From assembly GCF_000711885.1 (NCBI RefSeq), contig NZ_JONK01000016.1, forward strand, positions 51,307 through 115,306: a DNA stretch of 64,000 bases, in the 5' to 3' direction. Below, piece after piece: positions 29,086-36,729 of this stretch (position 1 is the stretch's first letter; each line of letters starts with the position of its first letter). This stretch comes from Chromobacterium haemolyticum DSM 19808 (GTDB lineage Bacteria; Pseudomonadota; Gammaproteobacteria; Burkholderiales; Chromobacteriaceae). Below the pieces are notes generated by a model. That model saw only the letters and a program-made list of their open reading frames with translations, made no database searches and was not told the DNA's origin. Position numbers and translations under genes: made by a program.

Positions 29086-29319
29086 TCACTCGCCGCCGGC
29101 ATCGGCTTCAGGCTGCCGGCCTATGCGCTTGAGCCGCGCCGGCTTGGCCCCCTGCTGCGCCAGCGCGATTTCCAGCAGAGTCTCCAAGCGGATCACGCGC
29201 TCGGTCAGGCTTTCAATCTTAGCCTGCTGGCTTTTCATCGCGCCGGCCATGCGCTCCACCTTGTCGTTCATCTTGATCACGGTGGTCAGCGCGTCCCACA
29301 TCTTGTCGCCCACGCCCAT
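29086..29319 (-). CDS. Small coiled-coil protein, partner of the RHH gene
   Basis: A 77-residue protein whose middle (about 10-55: KMNDKVERMAG..., QQAKIESLTERVIRLETLLE) has heptad-like hydrophobic spacing, followed by a basic tail. Its ATG overlaps the TGA stop of the ribbon-helix-helix gene (TGATG), so they form a two-gene operon. I do not recognise a family. The arrangement recalls plasmid or mobilisation accessory pairs, but that is only an analogy. It converges on cdaR, with 3 bp between the stops. Confidence 0.65.
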   Translation of the reverse strand: MGVGDKMWDALTTVIKMNDKVERMAGAMKSQQAKIESLTERVIRLETLLEIALAQQGAKPARLKRIGRQPEADAGGE

Positions 29320-29603
29320 CACGCCACCCGCTTGCCGCTGGCGCGCGCTTCCATCGCGGCGATGCGGCGGTTGGAAGCTTCTACATAGTTCAAGGCCTCA
29401 TCGATGGCAGCACCGGCCTGGGCGGTGGTTTTCTCCATCTGCGCCATCATGCCGGCCAGCAAGGCGTCGTCGTCCCCGGGCCGGAAGGCATCTGCGGCGC
29501 GACGCATGAATTCGCCCACCGGCAGGCCTGCGGCCTCGGCCAGCGCCTTGTAGCGCTTCTTGTCCTCCGCGGTGACCAGCACCGGAATCCGCTCCATTGT
29601 CAT
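29319..29603 (-). CDS. Ribbon-helix-helix-like DNA-binding protein
   Basis: A 94-residue protein whose N-terminus ERIPVLVTAEDKKRYKALAEAAG then LPVGEFMRRAADAF has the beta strand plus two helices of the ribbon-helix-helix (MetJ/Arc/CopG, MobC-like) fold. The rest is helical (EKTTAQAGAAIDEALNYVEASNRRIAAME). GGGAG 8 nt upstream supports the ATG at 29603. A perfect 11-bp inverted repeat (29623-29647) lies 20 bp upstream of the start codon, which fits self-repression. The function beyond DNA binding is unknown. Confidence 0.7.
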   Translation of the reverse strand: MTMERIPVLVTAEDKKRYKALAEAAGLPVGEFMRRAADAFRPGDDDALLAGMMAQMEKTTAQAGAAIDEALNYVEASNRRIAAMEARASGKRVA

Positions 29604-29622
29604 TGCCCAAGCTCCCTGATAG

Positions 29623-29647
29623 ATGGTCATGTGCAGCACATGACCAT
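29623..29647. promoter_or_regulatory. Perfect palindrome, probable RHH operator
   Basis: ATGGTCATGTG, a CAG spacer, then CACATGACCAT: two exact 11-bp arms just upstream of the ribbon-helix-helix gene. A TTGTTT/TACCAT pair with 17-bp spacing on the minus strand would place the -10 box over the first arm. Confidence 0.65.
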
Positions 29648-29781
29648 GGTAGGCATCCTGCTGTGACGAAACAAGACCAAGGCTGCATATGGACACTTTT
29701 TGAGAGGCGGGCTTCCAGCCTGTCTCTAATATTGCCCCTGTCGCGATGCCCAAGATCGCCCTCATTGCTCAGGACTGCCAT

Positions 29782-32346
29782 ATGCCTTCCATTCCCTTTT
29801 TCTCAAGTCGCCCCTCCCAACAGCCAAGCCCGATTGAAGCTCAACTGCTCGCCAACGCGAAAACCCTGGCGGAACGCCGTGAAGCGGAAAATCTGTTTGC
29901 TCAGGTGAAACAGATACGCAATACATCCGATTCGTCAGCATCCATGCCGCCGCCCGCCGCCTTTCCACTCACCTTGAAAAACGTTCTGCTGAGCAGCCTG
30001 TATGTCCAGGCCGGGGTCCAGCCGCTGCTCAACCGAGAATCAGGGTTGCTTCCAGCGTCTTCCGCGCCGTCCGCCTTCCCCTCGGCGCTGGTCCAGGCCC
30101 ACAGCCAGCCCTCTCCCCTTTCCGCGCCTCCGCAGCCGGAAACGCCGCTGCTCCGCCAAGCGCGCCATGTCGTTCCCAAACCCAAGACCACGACCACAAC
30201 CGCCGCGCCTGACGACGTCAAGATCGTGAAGATGTTTGATTTTTCCTGCATGAACGAAGGCGAGAATCTGTCCTTCGCCCAAGTTCTGCGCCAAATCGGC
30301 AAAACCTTGCGCAATCCCATCACCGCGCTGGCCACGGAAAGCAAGCATGTCGACAGCTGGAGACACGGCCGCAGCTGCGCCACGTCCGAGGAGATCTCGG
30401 CCATCACCGACATCACAGAGAAAGTCGATGCCATCACCTCTCAAGTCCTGACTCTGCTGCCAGGCAGCCAGCCCTTGGCCATAGCCCAATACATCGTCGG
30501 TCCTCTGCTAGAGCATGCCGCCAATGACCTGGAGGGCAAACCCACCTCGCGGGAAGAAGAGCTTAACCTGCTGCAGCAAGTGACCCAACAAGCCCGCTTC
30601 AGCATTGAAGGGATGAGCCATGCCGAGCGGCAGCGCTTGCAAACCGCGCCTCAGCCTGCCAACAAGGCGTCAGGAATAAACCTGCCGGTATTTCATCTCA
30701 AAAATGGTCGTAACCACATCAAACTCAAAGCCAACGGCAAGCACCATGACGTGGCCTTGTTGGAGAAAGATGGCCGCAGCTTTGCGCAAATCCCGGCCAA
30801 GCAGCAGGGCAAGTTCGCAAACCGCGAAGTCTACTTCAACCATCTCGCACAGGAATGGCGCTTGCTGGGTGATGGCAAATTCCGGCATTTCAGCAAACAG
30901 GAACAATTAGCCGCCCATACACTGGCACTGGGTCCGCATCACTTGCATCGCTCCAGCAGTGCGGGCACGCCTCACGTCTATAACGTTCACAACTCCTTAG
31001 GGGCGCAACCGGCGCGGCTAGAAGCCATTGAGCTGTTTGGCCGCCTGGTGCCCTACCGTCACGAGCTCGCCACCGGCAAGGAGTACATCTACGATGCCCG
31101 CCGACCGGACGCCGCGCCCCAGGAAGTGGAAAACCGCCTAGGCGAGTGGCATCTCAAGCACGAGCTCACTCGACAGGCCACCCCCGAACTGCGCGCGGCC
31201 ATCGCCAAGCACGATATCGCGCCGCTCGCCCTGGACGAGCGCCAACTCTCCACACCCAATCACTTTGGCATCCAGCGCACCGGCGATGGCCAATATGTCC
31301 TGGCCATCGACCAGCGGTACTACCCCGTTCAACGACACGGCAAGCACATTCAGCTTGGGGGCGCCCGCAATCTGCACATAGAGCTGAGCGCCCACGGTAA
31401 GCGCATCGAGGTGGGGCTGACCAAATCAGCCAACCTGGACAATCCCGCATTCAAACTGGTTGATATGCCCATCATCGGCAAGCCGCTTAAAATCCGGGCC
31501 GCGCGTAAAGCCATAAACAAAGCGCTGCCGATTGCGCAAACCAAAATCGCCAATGCGATCCAAGCTTTGAACCGCTCCGACCTTCGCCCCCAGGTCCAGT
31601 TGGCGGAAGAGGCCTATTTTGGCAAAACCTTCCATCAGGAGCCGAAACGCTTGGCTCAGCTGACCAAGTATCTGGACCAGATCCGGAACGATCTGGCACG
31701 CATCGACACCGCCAACTTCAATTTCGATAGCCGGGTCGGCTCTCCCACCACGGTGGCGGAACTATCCAGGGAGCAATACCAGATGCTGGGCCGCAAACCC
31801 AATTCAAAAATCATCAATGTTGGCCGCGATGGCTTCTACGCCTATTACGAACGGATGGGCAAAAACCCGAGCGCGGTCGCTGATGTACTGATCCATGAAC
31901 TGTCACATGGCGGCCCCAACACGCTGGACTTCGCTTATGTCGGCACACAAAAACAGGCCCGGGTCGGTGATGTCGATGTATTCGAACTGATCAATCTGGC
32001 GAATAAGCATATCGAGAAGGATAGCCGCTACGGCGGCGCCGATCTGGCGCAGATCAACAACATCAACATTGAGTTCAAAGGACTCAAGAACGCCGACTCC
32101 ATCGCCCAGTTCGTCTCCTTTCTGGGCAAGGCGGATAGCGACCCTGAGGGTTTCGAGCGCGACTACCAAACGCTGAAGGACGCCGCCGAGCGCTCTGACC
32201 ATTTTCAGCAACGCCTGCCTGAAGGCGTGCCGGTAAGCCGCAACCGCCGCGCCATCGATACCTCGGCCCCGTCACTACCCCCGCTGCTGCTGTTGGCGGA
32301 ACGGCAAAGCGGCCGTTATCACTTGTATCGTCCGCTAGCAGGCTGA
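29782..32346 (+). CDS. Putative secreted metallopeptidase toxin/effector (HExxH, aspzincin-like)
   Basis: An 854-residue protein without signal peptide. The N-terminal about 150 residues are Ser/Pro/Gln-rich and look disordered, as in many type III effectors. The middle is of unknown fold. Near the C-terminus is a zinc site HELSH (705-709) followed by NTLDFAY (713-719), which resembles the HExxH...GTxDxxYG arrangement of M35 aspzincins, with Asp716 as possible third ligand. AGGA 7 nt upstream supports the ATG at 29782. It stands alone, without chaperone or immunity gene beside it, and its codons look less GC-rich than the neighbours. Secretion route and target are unknown. Confidence 0.68.
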   Translation: MPSIPFFSSRPSQQPSPIEAQLLANAKTLAERREAENLFAQVKQIRNTSDSSASMPPPAAFPLTLKNVLLSSLYVQAGVQPLLNRESGLLPASSAPSAFPSALVQAHSQPSPLSAPPQPETPLLRQARHVVPKPKTTTTTAAPDDVKIVKMFDFSCMNEGENLSFAQVLRQIGKTLRNPITALATESKHVDSWRHGRSCATSEEISAITDITEKVDAITSQVLTLLPGSQPLAIAQYIVGPLLEHAANDLEGKPTSREEELNLLQQVTQQARFSIEGMSHAERQRLQTAPQPANKASGINLPVFHLKNGRNHIKLKANGKHHDVALLEKDGRSFAQIPAKQQGKFANREVYFNHLAQEWRLLGDGKFRHFSKQEQLAAHTLALGPHHLHRSSSAGTPHVYNVHNSLGAQPARLEAIELFGRLVPYRHELATGKEYIYDARRPDAAPQEVENRLGEWHLKHELTRQATPELRAAIAKHDIAPLALDERQLSTPNHFGIQRTGDGQYVLAIDQRYYPVQRHGKHIQLGGARNLHIELSAHGKRIEVGLTKSANLDNPAFKLVDMPIIGKPLKIRAARKAINKALPIAQTKIANAIQALNRSDLRPQVQLAEEAYFGKTFHQEPKRLAQLTKYLDQIRNDLARIDTANFNFDSRVGSPTTVAELSREQYQMLGRKPNSKIINVGRDGFYAYYERMGKNPSAVADVLIHELSHGGPNTLDFAYVGTQKQARVGDVDVFELINLANKHIEKDSRYGGADLAQINNINIEFKGLKNADSIAQFVSFLGKADSDPEGFERDYQTLKDAAERSDHFQQRLPEGVPVSRNRRAIDTSAPSLPPLLLLAERQSGRYHLYRPLAG

Positions 32347-32439
32347 TTCACGTGGCCCGCCGCCGGGCATGGTCTGATGTCCCTGCCCGGCCCGCCGATA
32401 CGCTAAACTGCTCGGTTTAGACTTCTGGCGTAATCCCAC

Positions 32440-32673
32440 ATGGGCCAGCCCTCTGCTCCCCTCTCTCTCTCCCGCCGGCTGGCCTGGACCGCCGCCGCAG
32501 GCTGCCTCGGCTACTATTTGCTGCTGGCGCTGCGCCCGTCCTGGCTCGGCGCCAAGTTCGCCGGCTGGCCGGCGTCCGTTCTGCTGGCGCTAGCCATGTT
32601 CCTGCTGTTCTTCCTGCTGGCCGCCGGTTACGCGCTGGCCGCCGGCCGCGCCGACGACTCGGAGCGCCGATGA
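32440..32673 (+). CDS. DUF485-like small membrane protein
   Basis: A 77-residue protein with two membrane helices (about 15-33 and 44-67), shorter than typical DUF485 proteins (about 100). Such proteins precede ActP-type symporters; here the next ORF starts in the ATGA overlap. Its role is probably assembly or regulation of the symporter. Confidence 0.65.
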   Translation: MGQPSAPLSLSRRLAWTAAAGCLGYYLLLALRPSWLGAKFAGWPASVLLALAMFLLFFLLAAGYALAAGRADDSERR

Positions 32674-34181
32674 ACCACGCCTCCGCCTTTTTCCTTTTTT
32701 TTGTGTTGCTGACCCTGGCCATCACCGCCGCCGCCGCGCGGCGCACCGCATCGGCCGGCGATTTCTACACCGCAGGCGGCCGTATCCGCGGCTGGCAGAA
32801 CGGGCTGGCGCTGGCCGGAGACTATCTATCCGCGGCGGCCTTTCTTGGCGCCGCCGGCATGTATCTGTCCCAGGGCTACGATTCGCTGGCCTACGCCGTC
32901 GGCACCCTGGCCGGCTGGCCGCTCTTGCTGTTATTGCTGGCAGAAAAACTGCGCGGCAGCGGCTGCTACACCGCCGCCGCGGTGCTGGGCCGACGCTTCG
33001 ACCACGACGGGGTGCGGCTGGCCGCCAGCGTCAACTCGCTGACGGTGACGCTGTTTTATCTGATCGTGCAGATGGTGGGCGCAGGCAAGCTGATCGAACT
33101 GCTGTTCGGCCTGCCCTATCTGGCCGCCGTGAGCCTGGTGGGGGCGCTGATGGTGCTTTACGTGGCGCTGGGCGGCATGCTGGCCACCACTTGGGTACAA
33201 ATGGTCAAAGCGGTGCTGATGTTCGGCTGCGCGCTGCTGCTGGCCGGCGGCGTGCTGGCGCGCTTCGGCGGCGACCCGGCGCGGCTGTTCGCCGCCGCCG
33301 AGGCGCTGCGCGGACCGCAAGTCTTCCTGCCCAGCCCGGCGCTGAGCGATCCGCTGGAAGTGCTGTCGCTGGGCCTGGGCCTGTGTCTGGGCCTGCTGGG
33401 CTTGCCCCATGTGCTGATGCGCTTCTTCACCGTGCCGGACCACCGCGCCGCGCGGCAGTCCGCCTGCTTCGCCACCGGCCTGATCGCGCTGTTCTTCGCC
33501 GTCAACATCGTCATTGGCTACGGCGCCCTGGCCTTGGTGACGCCGGAGCCCGGCTTCCACGACGCCGCCGGCAAGCTGCTGGGCGGCGGCAATATGGCCG
33601 CCATCCATCTGGCCACCCTGCTGGGCGGGCCGGCCTGGCAGGGCCTGGTGGCGGCGGTGGCTTTCGCCACCATCCTGGCGGTGGTGGCCGGCCTGGCCAT
33701 GGCCGGCGCCAGCGCCATCAGTCACGACCTCTACGCCGCCTGGTGGCGGCGCGGCCGCGCCGATGCCAACGCCGAACTACGGGTATCGCGATGGGCCACC
33801 GTCGGCCTGGGTCTGCTGGCGCTGCTGCTGTCCACGCTGTTCCAGCAGCAAAACATCGCTTTCCTGATGGGCCTGGCCTTCGCCATCGCCGCCTCCGCCA
33901 ATTTCCCGGTGCTGCTGCTCGCCCTGCACTGGCCCGGCCTCAGCGCGCGCGGCGCGCTGTGGGGCAGCCTGGGCGGGCTTGTCGCTGCGGCGGCGCTGAT
34001 CGTGGCCGGCCCGGCTGTGTGGGTGGGCGCGCTGGGCCACGCCAAGCCGCTATTCCCTTACGCCAACCCGGCGCTGTTCTCGGTGCCGCTGGCCTTTGCG
34101 CTGGCTTGGCTGGGTTCGCGCCGCGGCGCAACGGCGGTATCATCGGCTAGCCAAACTTCGAATCGATCCCAACGCTCATGA
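32670..34181 (+). CDS. Sodium:solute symporter (ActP-like)
   Basis: A 503-residue SSS-family inner-membrane transporter with about 13 helices. N-terminal DFYTAGGRIRGWQNGLALAGDYLSAAAFLG and the later MAGASAISHDLYAAWW block are characteristic of the acetate/monocarboxylate (ActP) branch. It overlaps the small membrane-protein gene before it and the GST gene after it by ATGA, so it is part of a tight operon. The substrate cannot be read from the sequence; the downstream FAD-dependent 2-hydroxyacid-type dehydrogenase suggests a carboxylate. Confidence 0.85.
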   Translation: MNHASAFFLFFVLLTLAITAAAARRTASAGDFYTAGGRIRGWQNGLALAGDYLSAAAFLGAAGMYLSQGYDSLAYAVGTLAGWPLLLLLLAEKLRGSGCYTAAAVLGRRFDHDGVRLAASVNSLTVTLFYLIVQMVGAGKLIELLFGLPYLAAVSLVGALMVLYVALGGMLATTWVQMVKAVLMFGCALLLAGGVLARFGGDPARLFAAAEALRGPQVFLPSPALSDPLEVLSLGLGLCLGLLGLPHVLMRFFTVPDHRAARQSACFATGLIALFFAVNIVIGYGALALVTPEPGFHDAAGKLLGGGNMAAIHLATLLGGPAWQGLVAAVAFATILAVVAGLAMAGASAISHDLYAAWWRRGRADANAELRVSRWATVGLGLLALLLSTLFQQQNIAFLMGLAFAIAASANFPVLLLALHWPGLSARGALWGSLGGLVAAAALIVAGPAVWVGALGHAKPLFPYANPALFSVPLAFALAWLGSRRGATAVSSASQTSNRSQRS

Positions 34182-34801
34182 CCACACTGACTCTTTACGG
34201 CAACCGCCTGTCCGGCCACAGTTACAAGGTGCGCCTGGCGCTAATGCTGGCCGATGTTTCCCATGATTACGTTCACGTGGACCTGACCGTGCCGCGCGAG
34301 CAGCGGCCAGAGGATTTTCGCGCCGCCAGCCGCTTCGGCGAAGTCCCTGTATTGGTGGCCGACGGCACCGCGCTGTGCCAGTCCAACGCCATTCTGCAAT
34401 GGCTGGCCAATAATTTCGGCCAGCTCAGCGGCGAGCACGGCAGCCGGGAAACCGTGCGCGAATGGCTAAGCTGGGAAGCCAACCGCATTGGCCTGTCGGT
34501 GCCCAATCTGCGCTGGTCGCGGCTGAATCGCCTCCCGCAGCCGGAGGTGGAGGCCTGGCTGGAACAGCGCGCGCGCGCCGATCTGGACACTCTGGACGCC
34601 GCGCTGGCCGAACAACCCTATCTCGCCGGCCAGCGGCCGAGCATCGCCGACCTGTCCGCCAGCGCCTATCTATGGTGGCTGGCCGACGCCGGCCTCGACA
34701 TCGCCGGCTGGCCGCGGGTCCAGGCCTGGCTGGAACGCATCGCCCAACAGCCTGGCTGGCAGCACCCAGACGTGCTGATGGCCCCGGATATTCCCGACTG
34801 A
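34178..34801 (+). CDS. Glutathione S-transferase family protein
   Basis: A 207-residue cytosolic protein with a thioredoxin-like N-terminal domain (LTLYGNRLSGHSYKVRLALML; VPVLV at about 54-58; the QSNAI glutathione-binding loop at about 67-71) and an all-helical C-terminal domain (YLAGQRPSIADLSASAYLWW). It may use the Ser of SGHS for catalysis. It overlaps the symporter stop by ATGA. Confidence 0.85.
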   Translation: MTTLTLYGNRLSGHSYKVRLALMLADVSHDYVHVDLTVPREQRPEDFRAASRFGEVPVLVADGTALCQSNAILQWLANNFGQLSGEHGSRETVREWLSWEANRIGLSVPNLRWSRLNRLPQPEVEAWLEQRARADLDTLDAALAEQPYLAGQRPSIADLSASAYLWWLADAGLDIAGWPRVQAWLERIAQQPGWQHPDVLMAPDIPD

Positions 34802-34820
34802 GCGCCCACGGAGCCCCGCC

Positions 34821-35336
34821 ATGTCCCCCCGTCCCGATTGCATCCGACACTGGAGCGAGTTGATCGAAGCCGACTCCCAAAGCTACCCCGACAGCCGGGA
34901 GCCGCTGGCGCGGGGTGCGGCGCTGGGCAAGCATTACGGTTTCGCCCGGCTGGGCATCCATCACGAACTCTTGGCACCGGGCCAGCGCACCAGTTGGCCG
35001 CACGCCGAAAAAACCGAGGATGAATTCGTCCATGTGCTGGAGGGCGAGCCCGACGTCTGGCTGGACGGCGCGCTGCACCGGCTGCGGCCGGGCGATTCAG
35101 TCGGCTTCAAGGCCGGCACCGGCCTGGCTCACACCTTCATCAACAACACCGCGCAGCCCGTGCGCCTGCTCTGCGTCGGCGACGTCAACCGCGCCGACAA
35201 CCAGGTGCACTACCCGCTGCACCCGGCGCGCAACGCCGCCATCGGCCCTCTGCACTGGAGCGACGCGCCGGAGCGGCCCTTGGGCGACCACGACGGCTTG
35301 CCCGACCTGCTGCGCGCAGCCGGAGGCCCTTTCTGA
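34821..35336 (+). CDS. Cupin-domain protein
   Basis: A 171-residue single-domain cupin. Motif 1 (SWPHAEKTEDEFVHVLEGEP, about 59-78) and motif 2 (AGTGLAHTFINN, about 98-109) are present with His and Glu positions for a metal. The function in this operon is unknown; such proteins often act as isomerases or as substrate sensors for carboxylate catabolism. Confidence 0.8.
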   Translation: MSPRPDCIRHWSELIEADSQSYPDSREPLARGAALGKHYGFARLGIHHELLAPGQRTSWPHAEKTEDEFVHVLEGEPDVWLDGALHRLRPGDSVGFKAGTGLAHTFINNTAQPVRLLCVGDVNRADNQVHYPLHPARNAAIGPLHWSDAPERPLGDHDGLPDLLRAAGGPF

Positions 35337-35337
35337 C

Positions 35338-36720
35338 ATGCACGATTTTCTCCAGGCCGTCGCGGCTCTGATCGGCCCGGCCCATCTGCTGACCGACGCC
35401 GCCGACACCGCGCCTTATACCCTGGACTGGCGCCGCCGCTACCAGGGCCTCCCGCTGGCGGTGGCGCTGCCCGGCAGCACAGCCGAGGCCGCCGAGCTGG
35501 TCAAGCTCTGCCGCCGCCATCAGGTGGCCATCGTGCCGCAAGGCGGCAACACCTCCACCTGCGGCGCGGCCACGCCTGACGCCAGCGGCCGCCAATTGGT
35601 GGTGGCGATGCGGCGCCTGCGCGCCGTGCGCAGGCTGGACGCGGACAACAACGCCATCACCGTGGAGGCCGGCACCACCCTACGCGAAGTGCAACTGGCG
35701 GCGGAGCAGGCCGGCCGGCTGTTTCCTCTGTCGCTGGCCTCGGAAGGCAGTTGCCAGATCGGCGGCAACCTGTCCACCAACGCCGGCGGCGTGGCCGTGC
35801 TGCGCTACGGCACCATGCGCGAACTGACGCTGGGCCTGGAAGTGGTACTGCCGGACGGCAGAGTGCTGGACGCGCTGGCCGGCCTGCGCAAAGACACCAC
35901 CGGCCTGGATCTGAAGCAATGGTTCATCGGCGCAGAGGGACAACTGGGCCTGATCACCGCCGCCACGCTCAAGCTGTTCCCGCTGCCCAGCGCCCGCGCC
36001 ACGGCGCTGATCGGCGTCGACGACATCGAAACCGCCATTCGCTGGCTCAACGGCCTGCGCCAACGCTTCGACGACCGCCTTACCGCCTTCGAGGTGATCG
36101 AGGCCGATTGCCAACAAGCGATAGCACGCCACCGGCCCGGCCAGTTGCCGTTCACCGCGCCGTGGCTACTGTTGATCGAGTTGTCCGACGGCGGCGACGA
36201 CGCCGCGCTGAACGAGGCGCTGCTGGACTGGCTGGCCGGGCAGACCCCGCGCGATGGGGTGGTGGCGCAAAGCGAGGCCGAGCGACGCAAGCTGTGGCTG
36301 CTGCGCGAGGAGATTTCGGAAATCCAAAAACAGGACGGCCCCAGCATCAAGCACGACATCGCAGTGCCCACCTCGGCCTTGCCGCAACTGGTGCGCGACT
36401 GCGGCGCCGCCCTGCGCCAGGCTTACCCCGGCGTGCGCATCGTCGCCTTTGGTCACGCCGGCGACGGCAATCTGCATTACAACATCAGCTACACCCGGCC
36501 CGGCAACGTCGATCTGTTCGACGACGAGCCCGCGGTCAACGCCATCGTCTACGACCACGTCTACCGGCTGGGCGGCACGCTGGCGGCCGAACACGGCATA
36601 GGCCAGCTCAAACCGCAATGGCTGGAACGCTACAAGGACCCGCTGGCGCTGGAGTTGATGCGCACGCTCAAAGCCGCGCTGGACCCGGAGCGCTTGATGA
36701 ATCCGGGCAAATGGCTGTAA
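35338..36720 (+). CDS. FAD-binding oxidoreductase (D-2-hydroxyacid / D-2-hydroxyglutarate dehydrogenase type)
   Basis: A 460-residue flavoenzyme of the FAD-linked oxidase family. The FAD PP-loop region is VPQGGNTSTCGAATPD (about 63-78), and CQIGGNLSTNAGG (about 140-152) is the second FAD motif. The C-terminal domain carries AFGHAGDGNLHYN and the final EHGIGQLK and MNPGKWL metal- and substrate-binding motifs. Members oxidise D-lactate, glycolate or D-2-hydroxyglutarate. The ATG at 35338 lies 1 bp after the cupin stop. It ends the symporter-GST-cupin operon. Confidence 0.88.
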   Translation: MHDFLQAVAALIGPAHLLTDAADTAPYTLDWRRRYQGLPLAVALPGSTAEAAELVKLCRRHQVAIVPQGGNTSTCGAATPDASGRQLVVAMRRLRAVRRLDADNNAITVEAGTTLREVQLAAEQAGRLFPLSLASEGSCQIGGNLSTNAGGVAVLRYGTMRELTLGLEVVLPDGRVLDALAGLRKDTTGLDLKQWFIGAEGQLGLITAATLKLFPLPSARATALIGVDDIETAIRWLNGLRQRFDDRLTAFEVIEADCQQAIARHRPGQLPFTAPWLLLIELSDGGDDAALNEALLDWLAGQTPRDGVVAQSEAERRKLWLLREEISEIQKQDGPSIKHDIAVPTSALPQLVRDCGAALRQAYPGVRIVAFGHAGDGNLHYNISYTRPGNVDLFDDEPAVNAIVYDHVYRLGGTLAAEHGIGQLKPQWLERYKDPLALELMRTLKAALDPERLMNPGKWL

Positions 36721-36729
36721 GCCGCCGGC

